From Deroplatys truncata (taxonomy: Eukaryota; Arthropoda; Insecta; Mantodea; Mantidae): a DNA stretch of 64,000 nt. The stretch is taken from the NCBI GenBank assembly GCA_030765065.1, contig CM060988.1, positions 179,345,065 to 179,409,064 of the forward strand, read 5' to 3'. The notes under the pieces are model-generated. The model searched no databases and was not told where the DNA came from. It saw nothing but the letters and a program-made list of their open reading frames with translations. Position 1 is the stretch's first letter; each line of letters starts with the position of its first letter. Position numbers and translations under genes: made by a program. Below, one piece after another: positions 34,171 through 46,369 of this stretch.

Positions 34171-35074
34171 TCTAAAGTGTTACACTCACATGACTTTCTC
34201 TACTCTTGTACAAACTATTTTTACAAACACTTATTCTCCATCTACTTCATGTTAATCGAGATAAACATTTGCAGACTCTATCTTATTGCTAATTTTCTTG
34301 TAGATGTAAGGGGAATATATATTTACAAGGGCAATATAGAAATACAGTAGCCTTTAAGCATAGACATTACTCTTCATAGCTGGTTGCTATGTGCAGCACC
34401 ATTCTCTTTGCCACATACTCTTTGCATATCCAAGACACAAAAAAATGAATAATGAATTCCCATTTGAGAAAATAAGTATTGAAAAATTTAAGGGAATAAC
34501 AAGCAATATCTCGAAAATGATTCACTCAACAAAAAAAATGTATGTGACAAATTGTGTATTTTAATGCGATCTACATTTTCTGTGCAGTAAAATTTTGTCT
34601 ATCTCTTATGGTTTACCAGTTATGCAAAAGTCGTTCACAATGAAGAATACTTTTGGAGACATTACCAGAAAATTCAAGATATACATTTCATTTGTCATGA
34701 AAATATCTTAAACATATGATATTTTAATCAAAATCGGTAAGAGCCATTTTTGAGAAAATTAAAATTTTCGAAAAATGTTCCATGTAACATGGGGGTGGGG
34801 GTTCCTGAGGTGGGAGGATTTTCTTGAAAACCTTCGTGTCGCATCTCTGGAAGATACTGAACCTAAATACCAAGTTTGGTGTTTATCAGACTGTTCGTTA
34901 CTGAGTTATGTTCACGCACACACGCACGCACACACATGGACATGTTTCCAAAAATGCTTTTTTTGGATGCAGGGGATCTCAAAACATATATTTCCGGTGA
35001 AATCTCGGTATCAAATTTTTGGGTGGAATACAATACTTCCCCTAGTTACTATATGTAGTAGAGAAAGTAAAAAG
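34171..35074 (+). repeat. Repeat A, full-length copy
   Basis: 5' tctaaagtgttacactcaca to 3' gtagagaaagtaaaaa. The longest recurring open frame is at 34775-35116, containing FLENLRVASLEDTEPKYQVW and FGWNTILPL. Confidence 0.87.
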
Positions 35075-35662
35075 TCCCAACCCAAACTACCCTTTACGTG
35101 GAGAATTTTTCAATAAACTGTATATCTTGAATTTTTTAGGAATAGCCTGTGAAGTACACAATTCAGATAGAATTCTCTATAACTGGTAAACCATAAGAGG
35201 TACACAAAAACACACAACACAAAAATGTAGATCTCTTTAAAACACACAATTTACTTTGAATAACCTTTTTTTGTGGCATCAGCCATTTCTTAGATATCCG
35301 TTATTACTGGTTTGAATGTTTCAATACTTTTGTCATTTTTTTAATAAAGTGCTGTTGCTGTTCAGTTGTTTCTCATGATGTTATGGAAAGTGTATGCAAT
35401 TTTTCAAGGCCAGCATATAGCAACCTCTTTTAAACATTTGATTATCAATATGGTTTCTTCTACCGCCCTTGCACCTACAATGAATTGTGTAATGGAACCA
35501 TTTCTGCAAAAGTTTAAGAGTTAACATGAAGTAGATAAAAAAATTAATCATCATCATCATCATCATCATCATCGTTAAGCTTTCATAAGAATAGTTGTAG
35601 AAGTTGTATAACAATAAAGACAATGAATAGAGAGTGTGAATATAACACATCAGATTTTCTTT
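35075..35662 (-). repeat. Repeat A, inverted partner lacking its 3' third
   Basis: It directly abuts the previous copy in opposite orientation and ends at ataacacatcagattttc. It includes a (CAT)n tract (35547-35573). Its stretch 35383-35410 serves as the empty-site paralogue for the LTR at 11706. Confidence 0.75.
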
Positions 35663-35812
35663 CTCTCTACTTCCTGTTAATCAAGATAAATGTTGGAGAA
35701 TTAAAGTCTATTTGGATTCCCTGCCTTACCCCAGCCAGCAGGTGACACAAGGCAACATGCACAGTGCATATGTACACAGTGCAGGCGACGTTGAACGATC
35801 TAATCTCTACTA

Positions 35813-36696
35813 CGAGGTCTGTTCAAAAAATTCCGGAACTTTGCCCACAACATTTTTCCACGCTTAGCTTTTACTTATTGTGCATGGTCTCCTTCGAAAT
35901 ACTCTCTTCCCAACACTGTTTCCACTTCCAGAAGCAGTCTTGGTACACCTTTTTCTGGAGTGCGTGAAGCGACGTCTACGAATGTTCTTTATCTCATCTA
36001 TCGTTGCAAATCTTCATCCTTTCAATGGGGTTTTCAACTTTGGAAATAAAAAAAAGGTCCACAGGGGCCAGGTCTGGAGAGTACGGAGGAAGAGGCAGCA
36101 CAGTGGTATCGTTTTTTGTGCAATAGTCGCACACCAACAGGAATAAACATGCAGGTGTGTTATCGTGATGCAAGAGCCATTATTGTCTGGCCACATTTCA
36201 GGCCGTTTCCTTCTCACATTTTCTCGCAGGCATCGCAACACGTCCCGATAGTCAGTCTATGATTGGCATGCGCAATTTCGTTGACATTCCTGATATGAGC
36301 GTCATCGGTAGATGTCAAAAGGCATCCTGAACGAGGGTCATCTTTAACTTCCATCCGGCCATTTTTAAACTGCGTGAACCATTTGTAACACCGAGTCTGG
36401 CCTAAGCACTCATCACCGTAGGCTTCCTGCATCATTTGGGTGTCTCTGTTAAGGTTTTCTTGAGTGTCATGCAAACTTTACTGCAGACACGTTGCTCCTC
36501 TAACTCTGCCATCTCGAAATTCGCAAACTGTGCGACACAACGTTCTACTGAACAATAACTAACAGACATACAATAATGAAACTTCTGGCAGTTACACATT
36601 AAACATAGGCGTGTGCAGAGGTGTCAACCGCATTTCGCTCCAACACTCCATTGGCGCAAAATTACAAATGTTCTGGAATTGTTTTAACAGACCTCG
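35813..36696 (-). mobile_element. Internally deleted mariner (884 bp)
   Basis: TA duplications lie at 35811-35812 and 36697-36698. Termini are CGAGGTCTGTTCAAAAAATT and, inverted, CGAGGTCTGTTAAAACAATT. The transposase remnant begins at an ATG at 36512 (MAELEEQRVCSKV). It passes with a shift through the HTH region (QAYGDECLGQTRCYKWF, SGCLLTSTDDAH), then jumps to LRENVRRKRPEMW and FFLFPKLKTPLKG. The span with the first catalytic Asp is gone. The second Asp motif is scrambled. Confidence 0.9.
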
Positions 36697-36839
36697 TACT
36701 TGCCAAGTGGCCCTCCACGACAGTACTACAGTTGCAAAAAATTGTAAAAGAAATGTACAATAAACACAAAACGTCACTGTTGATGAATTAGCTGCTAAGC
36801 ACGTACACGTAGTTGTTAGACTTCCCACTCCTCACTGTA

Positions 36840-37150
36840 CTCGAATCCCAGAGAATGTTTATGGTCAGAACTGAAAAGAAGCATTGAATTCAATAATGGC
36901 TTCGGAAGAAAGAGTGTTACTGAAATTCAAGCCTTAGTTCAAAATACGATAAAGGACATTGAAAACAAGAATCACTGACCTAACTACATACAACATGCTG
37001 AAATAGAAAACAAGCATTGTTCATTTGAAGGTATAATGGAAAACAACCGGCCCCTGGTAATCGATCTACAGGAAGACGATGCATTTTCAGATGACGATTA
37101 ATGTTATTTTAATTCCATGGTGTAATGAGTACAATAAAATACTGTGTATA
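36840..37150 (+). pseudogene. Possible C-terminus of a Tc1/mariner-group transposase
   Basis: One plus frame reads QNTIKDIENKNH, then IQHAEIENKHCSFEG and LVIDLQEDDAFSDDD before a stop, followed by tacaataaaa. An acidic Asp/Ser tail after such a segment is typical of some insect DDE transposases. It is a weak match. Confidence 0.3.
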
Positions 37151-37734
37151 TTTTAATGTTTTATTTATTCTTTATGTTTTGAAGATTATTGCACATCCCT
37201 GATACCTTCTCCAGCCTATAGACTCAGGTTTCTTATTTACAATCACGTAGAAGCAATTTTGAACCAAATAAAGATCAAAATCAAGTTCAGGGTCATGTCA
37301 CATAATAAGGAGATATTGCAACTCCGACATTTCAACTGCTCATGCCTGGCACTCAACCAGCAAGTGCCTTACCTGCCGTAGTGGAAAGGTCAATGTAGTC
37401 AAACCTCTTCCCCCTCCTTCAAACCCTAGCCAAAAAGAATACGAATGGACTGTACACATGAGCATACAGAAGTCTAGGAAATAGTTAAATGTTTAAAAAC
37501 TTGATGTGTCATGCTCGCACGACTTTCTCTACCATTATAACTTCACGTCATTATAAATTACAGTATTCATATAAAAGTGATTCTTCTATGCACCTTACAT
37601 CACAATAATTTGTTGACCAAAACTACTCTCAAATTAAATATGAACTTGGTTGCATGCAGAATACAAAAGCAAAGCAGTATTGAGAGGAGCCCTTGACTTC
37701 GACTGATTGTGTACCAAGTAAATCTGTGCAATAG

Positions 37735-38240
37735 TTGTTGTTCACCAATGGCACTGGGGATTAATTAATCTGCATCAGTTTCTCTCTGGCTTCCCAATAT
37801 AAAGTCTGTAAGCTATCACTTTCAAGGCCTTTGCATTTGGCGAAATGTTGTTTGTTCAGGATGACGTCATCTTCACAGAGTGCACTTGGGTGTACGTAGG
37901 CATCCTATCTTGTAGAGGTGTTCTGCGAGGCAATCGTGGCCAGTTGCCATCCTAAATAAGGCCATTGCAGTCTTCCTTGGCAGTTTTTGTATATCAACTC
38001 TATCTTTAATATTCTTATAATCTTTATCTTTTAATTTATCTTCTTCATCAAGTCTCTGCTGCCTTTTGAAATGTTGTTTAATGTTATTTGTTTATTTATT
38101 TCTATTTGTCCTACAGGTTTTATTTCTTGTATTGCACCTTTCTTTGCTAACTGATTCTGCATGTTCATTACCCAAAAGTCCGACATGAGCTGGGATCCAT
38201 TGTAGAGTGACATGATTTCTGTGATATCCATGCAATAGTT
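37735..38240 (-). pseudogene. 3' end of the RNase H LINE, second copy
   Basis: Minus frames give VTLQWIPAHVGLLGNEHAE (38165-38225), then LQWPYLGWQLATIASQNTST and SALCEDDVILNKQHFAKC. It ends in GTT repeats near 37736. It is about 85-90% like 27415-28920 by eye and lacks the LTR insertion. Confidence 0.75.
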
Positions 38241-38948
38241 TATTGCATATTTGAGTTAATGTTGACCTTATTTTATGTTATATTGTATGTTAATAGTTTG
38301 ATACAGTTTATTACATAAACCAAAGCATAAGTATAGTTTGTGCTGTGTACTATTAAGTTAAGTAGCATTTCTGTGTCCGTATTTGGTTTTCATAACCAAA
38401 ATGGACAAGATAAACAACAATGCTAACATATGAAAAAGAAGCAATCATACTAACGTTTCACCTCCTGCTTCTGAAAATCCTATTGCACCCCTGATAAACC
38501 TTCCAGATAATTCTGAAACATCAAGATTCTGCTACCAACAAAGATAAAGCATCTAAACCTCCACCGATCTATGTACATAATATATCAGATATAAATTCTG
38601 TTCTGAAAAGTTCAAGTAACTTAAATGTTGGCAACTACAAACATGTAACTATCAAATATAATAAAGTTAAATTTTCTTTTGATTCCATTGAAGGCTACAA
38701 ATAAGCAGCGGAATAGTTTGCTGTTCGCATACCAAATGAAACAACAAAGAAATTTTTGTGAGGTGATTATGCTTTGCACTCTACTTGTGACACAACTGCA
38801 CTTATGTATGAACTGTGATCTCACAGTTATGATCCAGTGCAAACGGTTCCAGTTTATCACCAGTCACTAAAAACATTTTATCACTTTTCTTTGTTAACTT
38901 ATAACCAAATCCAATAAATGCTAACATTTATGATCTAACTAGATTATA

Positions 38949-39990
38949 CAGAGTGGGCCAAAAGACTCCAAACCGCCTGTGCTGTGTTTTTCCTGTCCAC
39001 ATCCTCGGCGCTCGTTGCCATCTGCCGCTATCATAGAAAGGCGTGGATGAAACCATACAACATTTTTAAAACTACTTTTAAAGGCTTCACTTACCAACTT
39101 TACAAAAGGAGATGCTGAAACTTGCCACTGTCATTGTCCGTACATTTTTGGCACCTCTTTAGGAAACTATCCATCACTCGCCGTAGTTCACACTGAGAAA
39201 TTTCCTGGCAGATATTTGTTTTAATTCTTCCAGGGTGTGTGGGTTTGTCTTGTACACACTATGTTTTAAGTTACCCCGGAAGGGTATTTTATGAACAATA
39301 TTACCGGATGTGCAGCGTTTTTCCACTGGGTGTGTGAAAATATGATAAAAACATGATAACGCACTGCTGCTATAAACAAAGACACGCTGTTGCGGTTTTG
39401 CTGTGCAGTGTGAAGTGCAGTTTTGAGTTGACGGTGATGTGATGTAGTTCAGTTATTACGAGTTATATATTTTTTTTGTCCTGTACTTAGTCACAAAGTA
39501 TATTATGGCTCAGTACATGTTTTCTACTGCACAGCATGTATTTATTTGTGATTCGTATGTGTTAACTCGATCAGCTCGCCAAATGAAAGTACGATTTCCA
39601 AAAAGATTTCCAGGTGTAAAAGTTCTAGGATGTATAACAATCCATGAACTTTACAGTAAATTTCAGACCACAAGAAGTGTTCAGGGTAAGAAATCTAAAA
39701 GACGGCGTTCGGTTCTTACCGAAGAAACATTAGATGACATCGGTCATCATTTGGAAAATTCCCCCCAAAAATTCCCTGATGGATAGTTTCCTAAAGAGAT
39801 GCCAAAAATGTATGGACAATGGCGCATTTCCTTTCATAAAGTTAGTAAGTAAAGCCTTTTAAAGGTGATTTAAGAAACTTGTATGGTTTCATCCACTCCT
39901 TTCTATGATAGCAGCAGATGGCAACAAGCACCAAGGACACAGACAGGAAAAACACCGCGCAGGCAGTTCAGAGTCTTTTGGCTTACTCTG
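38949..39990 (+). mobile_element. Mariner-type element with ~210-230 bp inverted repeats (fold-back derivative)
   Basis: TA duplications lie at 38947-38948 and 39991-39992. The left arm 38949-39178 and right arm about 39780-39990 are inverted copies starting CAGAGT(G/A)(G/A)GCCAAAAGACT. An open frame 39505-39786 encodes the HTH part (MAQYMFSTAQHVFICDSYVL, KRRRSVLTEETLDDIG), then jumps to the C-terminal SFLKRCQKCMDN. The left arm encodes the same C-terminus on the minus strand (NPHTLEELKQIS ... SFLKRCQKCTDND). So both ends derive from the element's 3' end. Inserted in LINE ORF1. Confidence 0.85.
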
Positions 39991-40950
39991 TATAACATAT
40001 GGATAAGCTAATAACAGTGATGTGAATTTGAAATTATATAGAAAATTTTAGACACTCTTGTTTTCTCTTTTACAACCTCTAATTCAGTCCCTAGCACAGC
40101 TGTTATGTTAAAAAAATAATGGATACTACAAATAATAATAGCATTCGTATTTGTACTTGGAATACTCAGGGAATTAATAATAAATGCCACAAACTGCAAT
40201 GCTTTCTACAGAGTTATAGTGTGGATATTTTACTTGCCAGGAAACAAATTAGCACTTCACATACATTTTAAATGCCTGAATATAATACCCATTGTGCTCA
40301 CCATCCTAGTGGTAACAGAAAAGGTGGATCCACAATATTTATAAGAATATCATTGTTACACCACGAATTATCGGCAATTATAGAACTAGAATATCAAATC
40401 TCAAGAATTCAATTGCAATTTAACTTTCTTGGGTCATTTTATTTGGCACCTCAAAATAAAATTACTGAATTAGACTTCTGGGCAATACGACATGAACTAA
40501 GGTGCAACTATCTGCTTAGAGGCAATTTTAATTGTAAACACCCTAGATGGGTTTCTAACATTTCTAATCCACAGCGTAAGTTACTGCATAATGTCACACA
40601 ACAGTTACAAGTGGAAATCATTCACTCTGTTACGCCAACACATCCAGCTGATGGAGGCACTCCCGATATTCTAAATTTTTTCACTGGACAAAATGTACTA
40701 TAATTTGCAATACACGATCTGTGCTAAGCGAGCTAACTTCAGATCATGATTCCAGTCTTAATCACCATTTCAGCCTCATTAAAGCAAAAATCATCTCCAA
40801 CTTTAATAATGCAATCTTTCAATTGGAACCTCTTAACTCCACTATCAACTCCATAAATGATATAAAAATCCCGCTAAAGACACCAAAAAACTTAGACATA
40901 GTGGTTCCTACCTTAACTAGAAACATCAAGCAAATTTAGCTAGTGATAGT

Positions 40951-42612
40951 TGAGGCAGTATTTTAATACCTCAATAATTTCAATTGAATTATATAATAAG
41001 TAAATTCAATAACAGCCCGCCTTGAAACAATATTAAGTAATAATTATTTAAATTGTAATAACAGTCATTGCAAATGCTGATTTTTATTGTAAACATGTTT
41101 AATAATGTTATGTGAATACATTACATACTCTAATAATGCAAGAGCTGTGAGAATAATAAGTTTTAAGTTGCTAACAATGAGGTAATAATGAGGTAACCTT
41201 GTAGCAATAATGAGTTAGAGAGTTTAAAAGTTACTAGTCATGATTAAAGCAACGATAATGTAAATTCAGTAACAGTTTAAAATTAGCCAATCAACAACAA
41301 AGAAAAGCTTTAAGTAAACTGCAGATATTCTATTGGACTAGAATTAGCCAATCAGAGACTTGAAATACCGAAGCTTACGGGTTTAATGGTTGAAATAATG
41401 TTCAGGTGCTGGCAAACCTTGGTAGTGACCAGATGGAAGATGTGTTCTCTACAGAAATATTATCTGTGAATCGTAAAATATGTATACGCGCTAAGTGAAA
41501 GTATTAAAGAATCTCACAGCTCTTAAAAAGTGTAGTGCTTTATAAAAATGTGCAAGGATTAATAAAAGAAGTGAATTTAAAAAAACTTAAAGTCTGTGAT
41601 GTCTACAATTGTTGCACCATGCCCTGCCTAAGATACATGACTCTACAAACATTACTGACGCAGCCAAGGCAAATTCAAACATAAATAATATATATAGAAG
41701 CAGTTTTAATAACAAAGTTATATATTATAGTGTAAAACTTGGGAGTGTAACAACAAAATTACATCTTAAAATCAGCTTCTGGTACGTAGCAGTATATTGC
41801 ATAATAACAGTAACTATTACATAATCAACAAATTCAAACCACCACACAAAGCGTGTTGCAAACTCCTTAAAGCAACTAATATTTACGTAAACATATTTAC
41901 GTGAAGCAAAAACAAAACAATAATGAATTAGAAAGTTTAAATGTTACTTGTGATTCTTGGAAGCAATAACGTAATTTTAGTGACAGTTTATAAAAATAAC
42001 CAATCAACAACCAGAAAAAGCTTTAGTTAAATGAACGTATTCTATTGGAGTAGGATTAGCCAATCAGAGACTTGAAATACAGAAATTCACAAGTTTAGGC
42101 GGTTGAAATCAGTTCAGTTGCCTGCAAACAGTGTTCCTAACCAGATGCGAGACACATCCTCAAGAAATTTAATACGTATTCATGTGAGACGAAAAATAGT
42201 TTACGTGTTAAAAAGTGCAAATAATTAATAAAAGAATCTCACTGCTCTCTATCAGTGAAGTGTTATATAAATCGTATCAAGCATTAATAAAAGGAGTGAA
42301 GTTAAATTATAATCTGTGTAAGCTGCCTACATTCTTGTCGCACCACAACCCTGCTAAGAGAAACGTGTCTCTAACAAATACTGATGCAGCCGAGGCAAAC
42401 ATAGCTATATAATATTTAAAGAAACAGTTAAATTACAAAGTTAATATTTTTTTTAAACTTGGGGCAAAGGCTACCAGAAACTATTTACTATATGTGCGGT
42501 TGCAACTACTACAAGTTCGGCTCCCCAACAGTCGAAATACAATACAACTCCTTCTAAAATTCTCCTTTCTCAAATTGGCATCCATACGTCGGGCTAATAA
42601 AAACCTACCTCA
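40951..42612 (+). mobile_element. Composite double LTR, target duplication TAGT/TATT
   Basis: It begins TGAGGCAGTATTTTAATACC (40951). A first LTR runs to about 41930, then a second, 5'-truncated LTR starts near 41935 (ataatgaattagaaag) and ends CCTACCTCA at 42612. Flanks are TAGT (40947-40950) and TATT (42613-42616), one mismatch. Likely a recombination product of tandem LTRs. PBS-like ttggcatccatacgtcgggc lies at 42576-42595. Confidence 0.78.
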
Positions 42613-43945
42613 TATTGCGCAGCTTTGGAAAGTCGTATTTGGGCGAAGTTGGTGACATACGAAAGAAAAACTCAAATATTTTTGTGCAGATCAACAATAG
42701 ATGAGAATGAATCAAACACAGAAACTAAATTCACTCATGTTTGTGATTAGTCAATATGGGTTCATTGTTGGATATTTAGCAGGCAGGTTACATGTGAATG
42801 TTTGCTTTTAAAATTGTGTTGTTATTACGGAAGTCTTAAGGAGTTGGTGTGTTTTGGAATATCATAGCACACAGTGTCTGGTGCAGGTTCAGCGTCCTTT
42901 TAGGCAAAGGTTTGTACATCAAGCTGCTACACACACATCAATTTTGAAGTGGTACTGTGATTTCGTGGCTGCATGTCATCAAAGGAAAGGCCATTCAGGG
43001 AGACCATCTATCAATGCAGGAATTGTGGAACAAGTGCAGGAGGCATTTGTACGTAGTCCTCTGTAGAGCTAATCAGCAGTTAAACATCCCTAAATCCACC
43101 GTATCTAAGATCTTGTGTACGCGACTGAGGTTTCATCCCTACAAACTACAACTACTTCATAAGTTGAAACCTGAGGACCCTGCAAAACAATTAGATTTCT
43201 CTGAACTTTTATCGGTACTAATGGAGGACAATGAAAATCTGTCAGAAAAATAATTTTCAGTGATGAGGCAACATTCCACATTAGTGGAAAAGTGAACAGG
43301 CATTATGTTAGGATTGGGGGGAGCCAGAATCCACATGCCATTTTAGTAGTTGAAAGAAACTCCCTTAAAGTGAATGTCTTTTGTGCCATATCAAAACGTC
43401 AAGTCTATGGCCCATTTTTCTTTCGAGAGGCCACTGTCAAGGGTCCAACTTATCTTGACATTTTCACTGAATGGTTATTTCCACAATTGGTAGTAGATGA
43501 AGGCAATGAATTTCTTTTCCAACAAGATGGAGAACCTCCTCACTGGCATTTACATGTTTAGGAACATCTGAACGAGTGGTTTCCAGGAAGATGGATTGGA
43601 CATGCCAGAAATGATGATAATGTCTTCTACAAGTGGCCGCCGAGGTCGTCTGACTTGACGGTCTGTGATTTCTTTTTATGGGATTACATAAAGGATTGTG
43701 TCTACGTACCCCCAGTGCCTCAAAACCTGCAAGAAGTGCAACTTCATATCACTGCTGCCATTAGGTCCATTTCATTAGATATGTCGGAGTGTGTGTGACG
43801 TGAATGGGAATACCGCCTTGATGTCTGGAGTGTCACTCTGGAGGTCACATTCAATGTCTATGAGGTATAATAAAAAGTATTTGAGTTTTTCTTTCAAATG
43901 TCACCAACTTCACCCAAATATGACTGATTATCCAAAGTGATGTAA
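42613..43945 (+). mobile_element. Tc1/mariner-superfamily element with matching termini
   Basis: Terminal inverted repeats of about 40 bp: left ATTTGGGCGAAGTTGGTGAC (from about 42637) and right the inverse, ATTTGGGTGAAGTTGGTGAC (to about 43922), with a CTTTGGA block outside each. The exact ends are uncertain by ~10 bp. The conserved arms span 42623-43937. Confidence 0.85.
42854..43870 (+). pseudogene. Transposase of the 42613-43945 element, two frameshifts and one stop
   Basis: In order: an HTH part (VQRPFRQRFVHQAATHTSIL, KGHSGRPS), a second HTH (NIPKSTVSKILCTRLRFHPY), first Asp in IIFSDEATFHISGKVNRHYV, second Asp in FLFQQDGEPPHWHLHV (then an in-frame TAG at 43559-43561), and third Asp in SSDLTVCDFFLWDYIKD. 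From QQD to SSD there are 41 residues, and 46 to CDF, so this is not a DD34 mariner. I do not assign the subgroup. The frame shifts lie near 43060 and 43250. All candidate catalytic Asp codons are present. Confidence 0.85.
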
Positions 43946-45420
43946 TTACCAGTTCAAAGTATGACTATTTTTATGGACATACTGTATGTTTTAATCATAA
44001 TCTGATTTCATGGGTTAAAATACATGAAAGTGCTATGCAATATTACGTAGAGAGGAATATTTCATTGCAAATTGTTATATCATGACACTAATAATAATTT
44101 GCTTTGCACAATAAATTATCAATGTGTTCTGAGGAGGTTAAGTTTGGCAAATAGACGTGTAAATACACATTTAGGACATTGTCAAGTCTTGTCCAATCTT
44201 GTCAAATATTGAGAAACATTTGACAATTTTTCTTGTAAACTCTTGAATTGAAAAAAAAGTTTGATCATATACAAGAGGCTTTAGACAAAGAAAACGCTTT
44301 CGATAAAGTGTGGCATGATGGACTGCTCTATAAAATAAAAAATATTCTTTCTGATACACATTTTTAGAGTGATAAAACTTACCTCAGCAATCTTAGCTTT
44401 ACTGCTAAATGTGACACTATCTACTCAAGATCTTATCCAATTTTCTCTGGTGTTCCACACGGCAGAGTACTGAAGCCATTATTGTACCTTCTCTATACTT
44501 CTGATTTTCCTAAACATAAAGATATTACAGTAGCACAGTTTGCAGATGATATAGCTGTGCTGTGTAAAGGTGATATTCCAACATGTTCCAACCAGCTTCA
44601 GGAATTTAGCAACAACTTCCAAAACTGGTGCAACAAATGGAGAATAATCCTGAATTCTTGTAAGTGAAATACAGTTTTGTTTACTTATAAACATAATACT
44701 ATCTACCCAACGATAAATTTAGGATCAACCCCCGCAATAACATTGAACAAATCAAATATCTTGGATTGACACTTGACTAAGCTCACGTGGAATTTGTGTA
44801 TAACTGACATATTGACTATGTGTTGAAACAGAATTCATCAATTGAAGCATAACTCCAAGAAAGATTATCACTTGCACTACAGTATAAGTGCCTCATATAT
44901 ATCTCAGTAATTCATTCAATTTTGCAATATGGTTGTGGATCTGCTTCTGCCAGTCAAACTAAAAGGATTCAGACCATACAAAACAGGATCCTGTGACTGA
45001 TGATATGTGCGCAATGCAGTTCAGCATGGTGACTTAGGAATTCCTGAGGTAACGATGTTCCTCCACATGAATTACATGACTTGAAAGAATATTCAAAAAT
45101 CATCTGAACCCTCTGGATTCAGTAAATAACAATCTACAATCTGAACCACCACTCGGAAGACTAAAACGAAAATGCCACACCAACTTAAGACAATAACTCA
45201 TATGAGTACATACTCAGGTTTATTGTTAGATAAGTACCTGATCACAAGTTTCATGTTATTTATTTGTTAACTTAAAATGTATCCACAGCTGTACTGTATT
45301 CAATTTACACAATAAAGTTATCTTAATAATTAAAAAAAAACAGTATTGTTCATATACAGATCAGAGTTTTGTAACTAATGAATCCATTTGTGAAAAAAGA
45401 TCACAGAAGATCATCTAGGT

Positions 45421-45445
45421 CATCATCATCATCATCATCATCATC
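45421..45445. repeat. (CAT)n microsatellite
   Basis: Eight CAT units. A repeat A sliver (gaaattggttaatgctac) follows near 45500. Confidence 0.95.
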
Positions 45446-45624
45446 CAGATGCCATGTGATAGTTCAACCTGGAAAACTCAATAGATGTAACCATGAGTAT
45501 TTTGAAATTGGTTAATGCTACAAAAAAGTTATTTGACATAAACTGTATTGTGACATAGCTATGGGGCTCTTATCGCATAATAGGCATTGACCACCAATTG
45601 ACTGGCCAGCTGGAAAGATAACTG

Positions 45625-45892
45625 CTCTCTTACCATGCTAGCATCTAGTTCCCAAGGTCACGGGTACATACCCGGCAGAGGGCGATGAATTTTTTCGGGC
45701 ATAAAAATCCTTAGCATGGCTTCCTCCGGAAGTGAAGTAAAGCCGGTGGTCCCGTGTCGTAGATTTACAACACGTAAAAGAACCTCAAGCCTGATAAAGA
45801 GGTCTCTGAGCAAAATTACCGGTCTTTCACGCCCAATATAGAATGGGACGCTAAGGACCACAGTAGTTAAAAGAGCATCCATAAATAAAACT
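45625..45892 (+). mobile_element. SINE family 1 copy, promoter boxes damaged
   Basis: The body is complete, from ttaccatgctagc through 'aagccggtggtcccgtgtcg' to cataaataaaa. The B-box is mutated to gggtacatacc and the A-box is lost, so it is probably not transcribable. Confidence 0.88.
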
Positions 45893-46369
45893 CAATTTAG
45901 CTGCTCTCACAAAGCATAAACACCAGAAGCACTATTGGGAGCTGACAGGATTGTTCTGGAACCTTTTTTCTCCCTGCTTCTTGAACATTCTAGAACTCTG
46001 TGGAAAATTCCAGCATTATAAGCAGTGAGATGGTGAGTTGTTCTTTATGCAACTTAAAGTGCTGATTATTCAGCGTGTTCTCCAAATGAGGTTGCAACAA
46101 CAGTTGCAATGTACAGTGAGTACTGCTACTGAGGAAGATTAGAGAGTTCCTGTGTTCGACTCCCCAGCAGGTGAAGTGGAAGGAAGAAGAGGCTGCTTCA
46201 AGCCTAAGCATAGCCAGGAGGGTTTTTTGGGGAATTGAACCCCCACATTGCTAAAGAAATGTAAACCTTAATAGCAAAACTAGCTCTGTTAAAATAATAA
46301 AAGCACCTTTCTAGGTTGGCGGTAACAAGATACTTCCTAATCGTGTCACTGGTAGCACTATATTTACGC
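45893..46369. other. Unassigned
   Basis: 'tgtgttcgactccccagcag' (46151-46170) resembles a tRNA B-box, but no A-box or body could be assigned. Confidence 0.3.

Larger units (their letters stand above)
38241..45341 (+). mobile_element. Jockey-type LINE broken by three later insertions
   Basis: ORF1 starts at 38401 (MDKINNNANI) and includes KPPPIYVHNISDINSVL, a Gag-type start. ORF2 starts at 40119 (MDTTNNNSIRICTWNTQGIN), followed after one stop by the AP-endonuclease stretch 40272-40703 (GGSTIFIRISLLHHELS, RGNFNCKHPRWVSN). Reverse transcriptase follows at 44250-45230: AFDKVWHDGLLYKI, FSGVPHGRVLKPLLYLLYTS, QFADDIAVL. The 3' end is AATAAAG then poly(A) at about 45331-45341. Insertions: 38949-39990, 40951-42612 and 42613-43945. 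Part of ORF2 between the endonuclease and the RT is also lost. Confidence 0.8.

Noticed and set aside
40272..40703. A host endonuclease-like gene
   Set aside because: The EEP-like residues continue in frame with the Jockey ORF2 start at 40119, and RT follows downstream.
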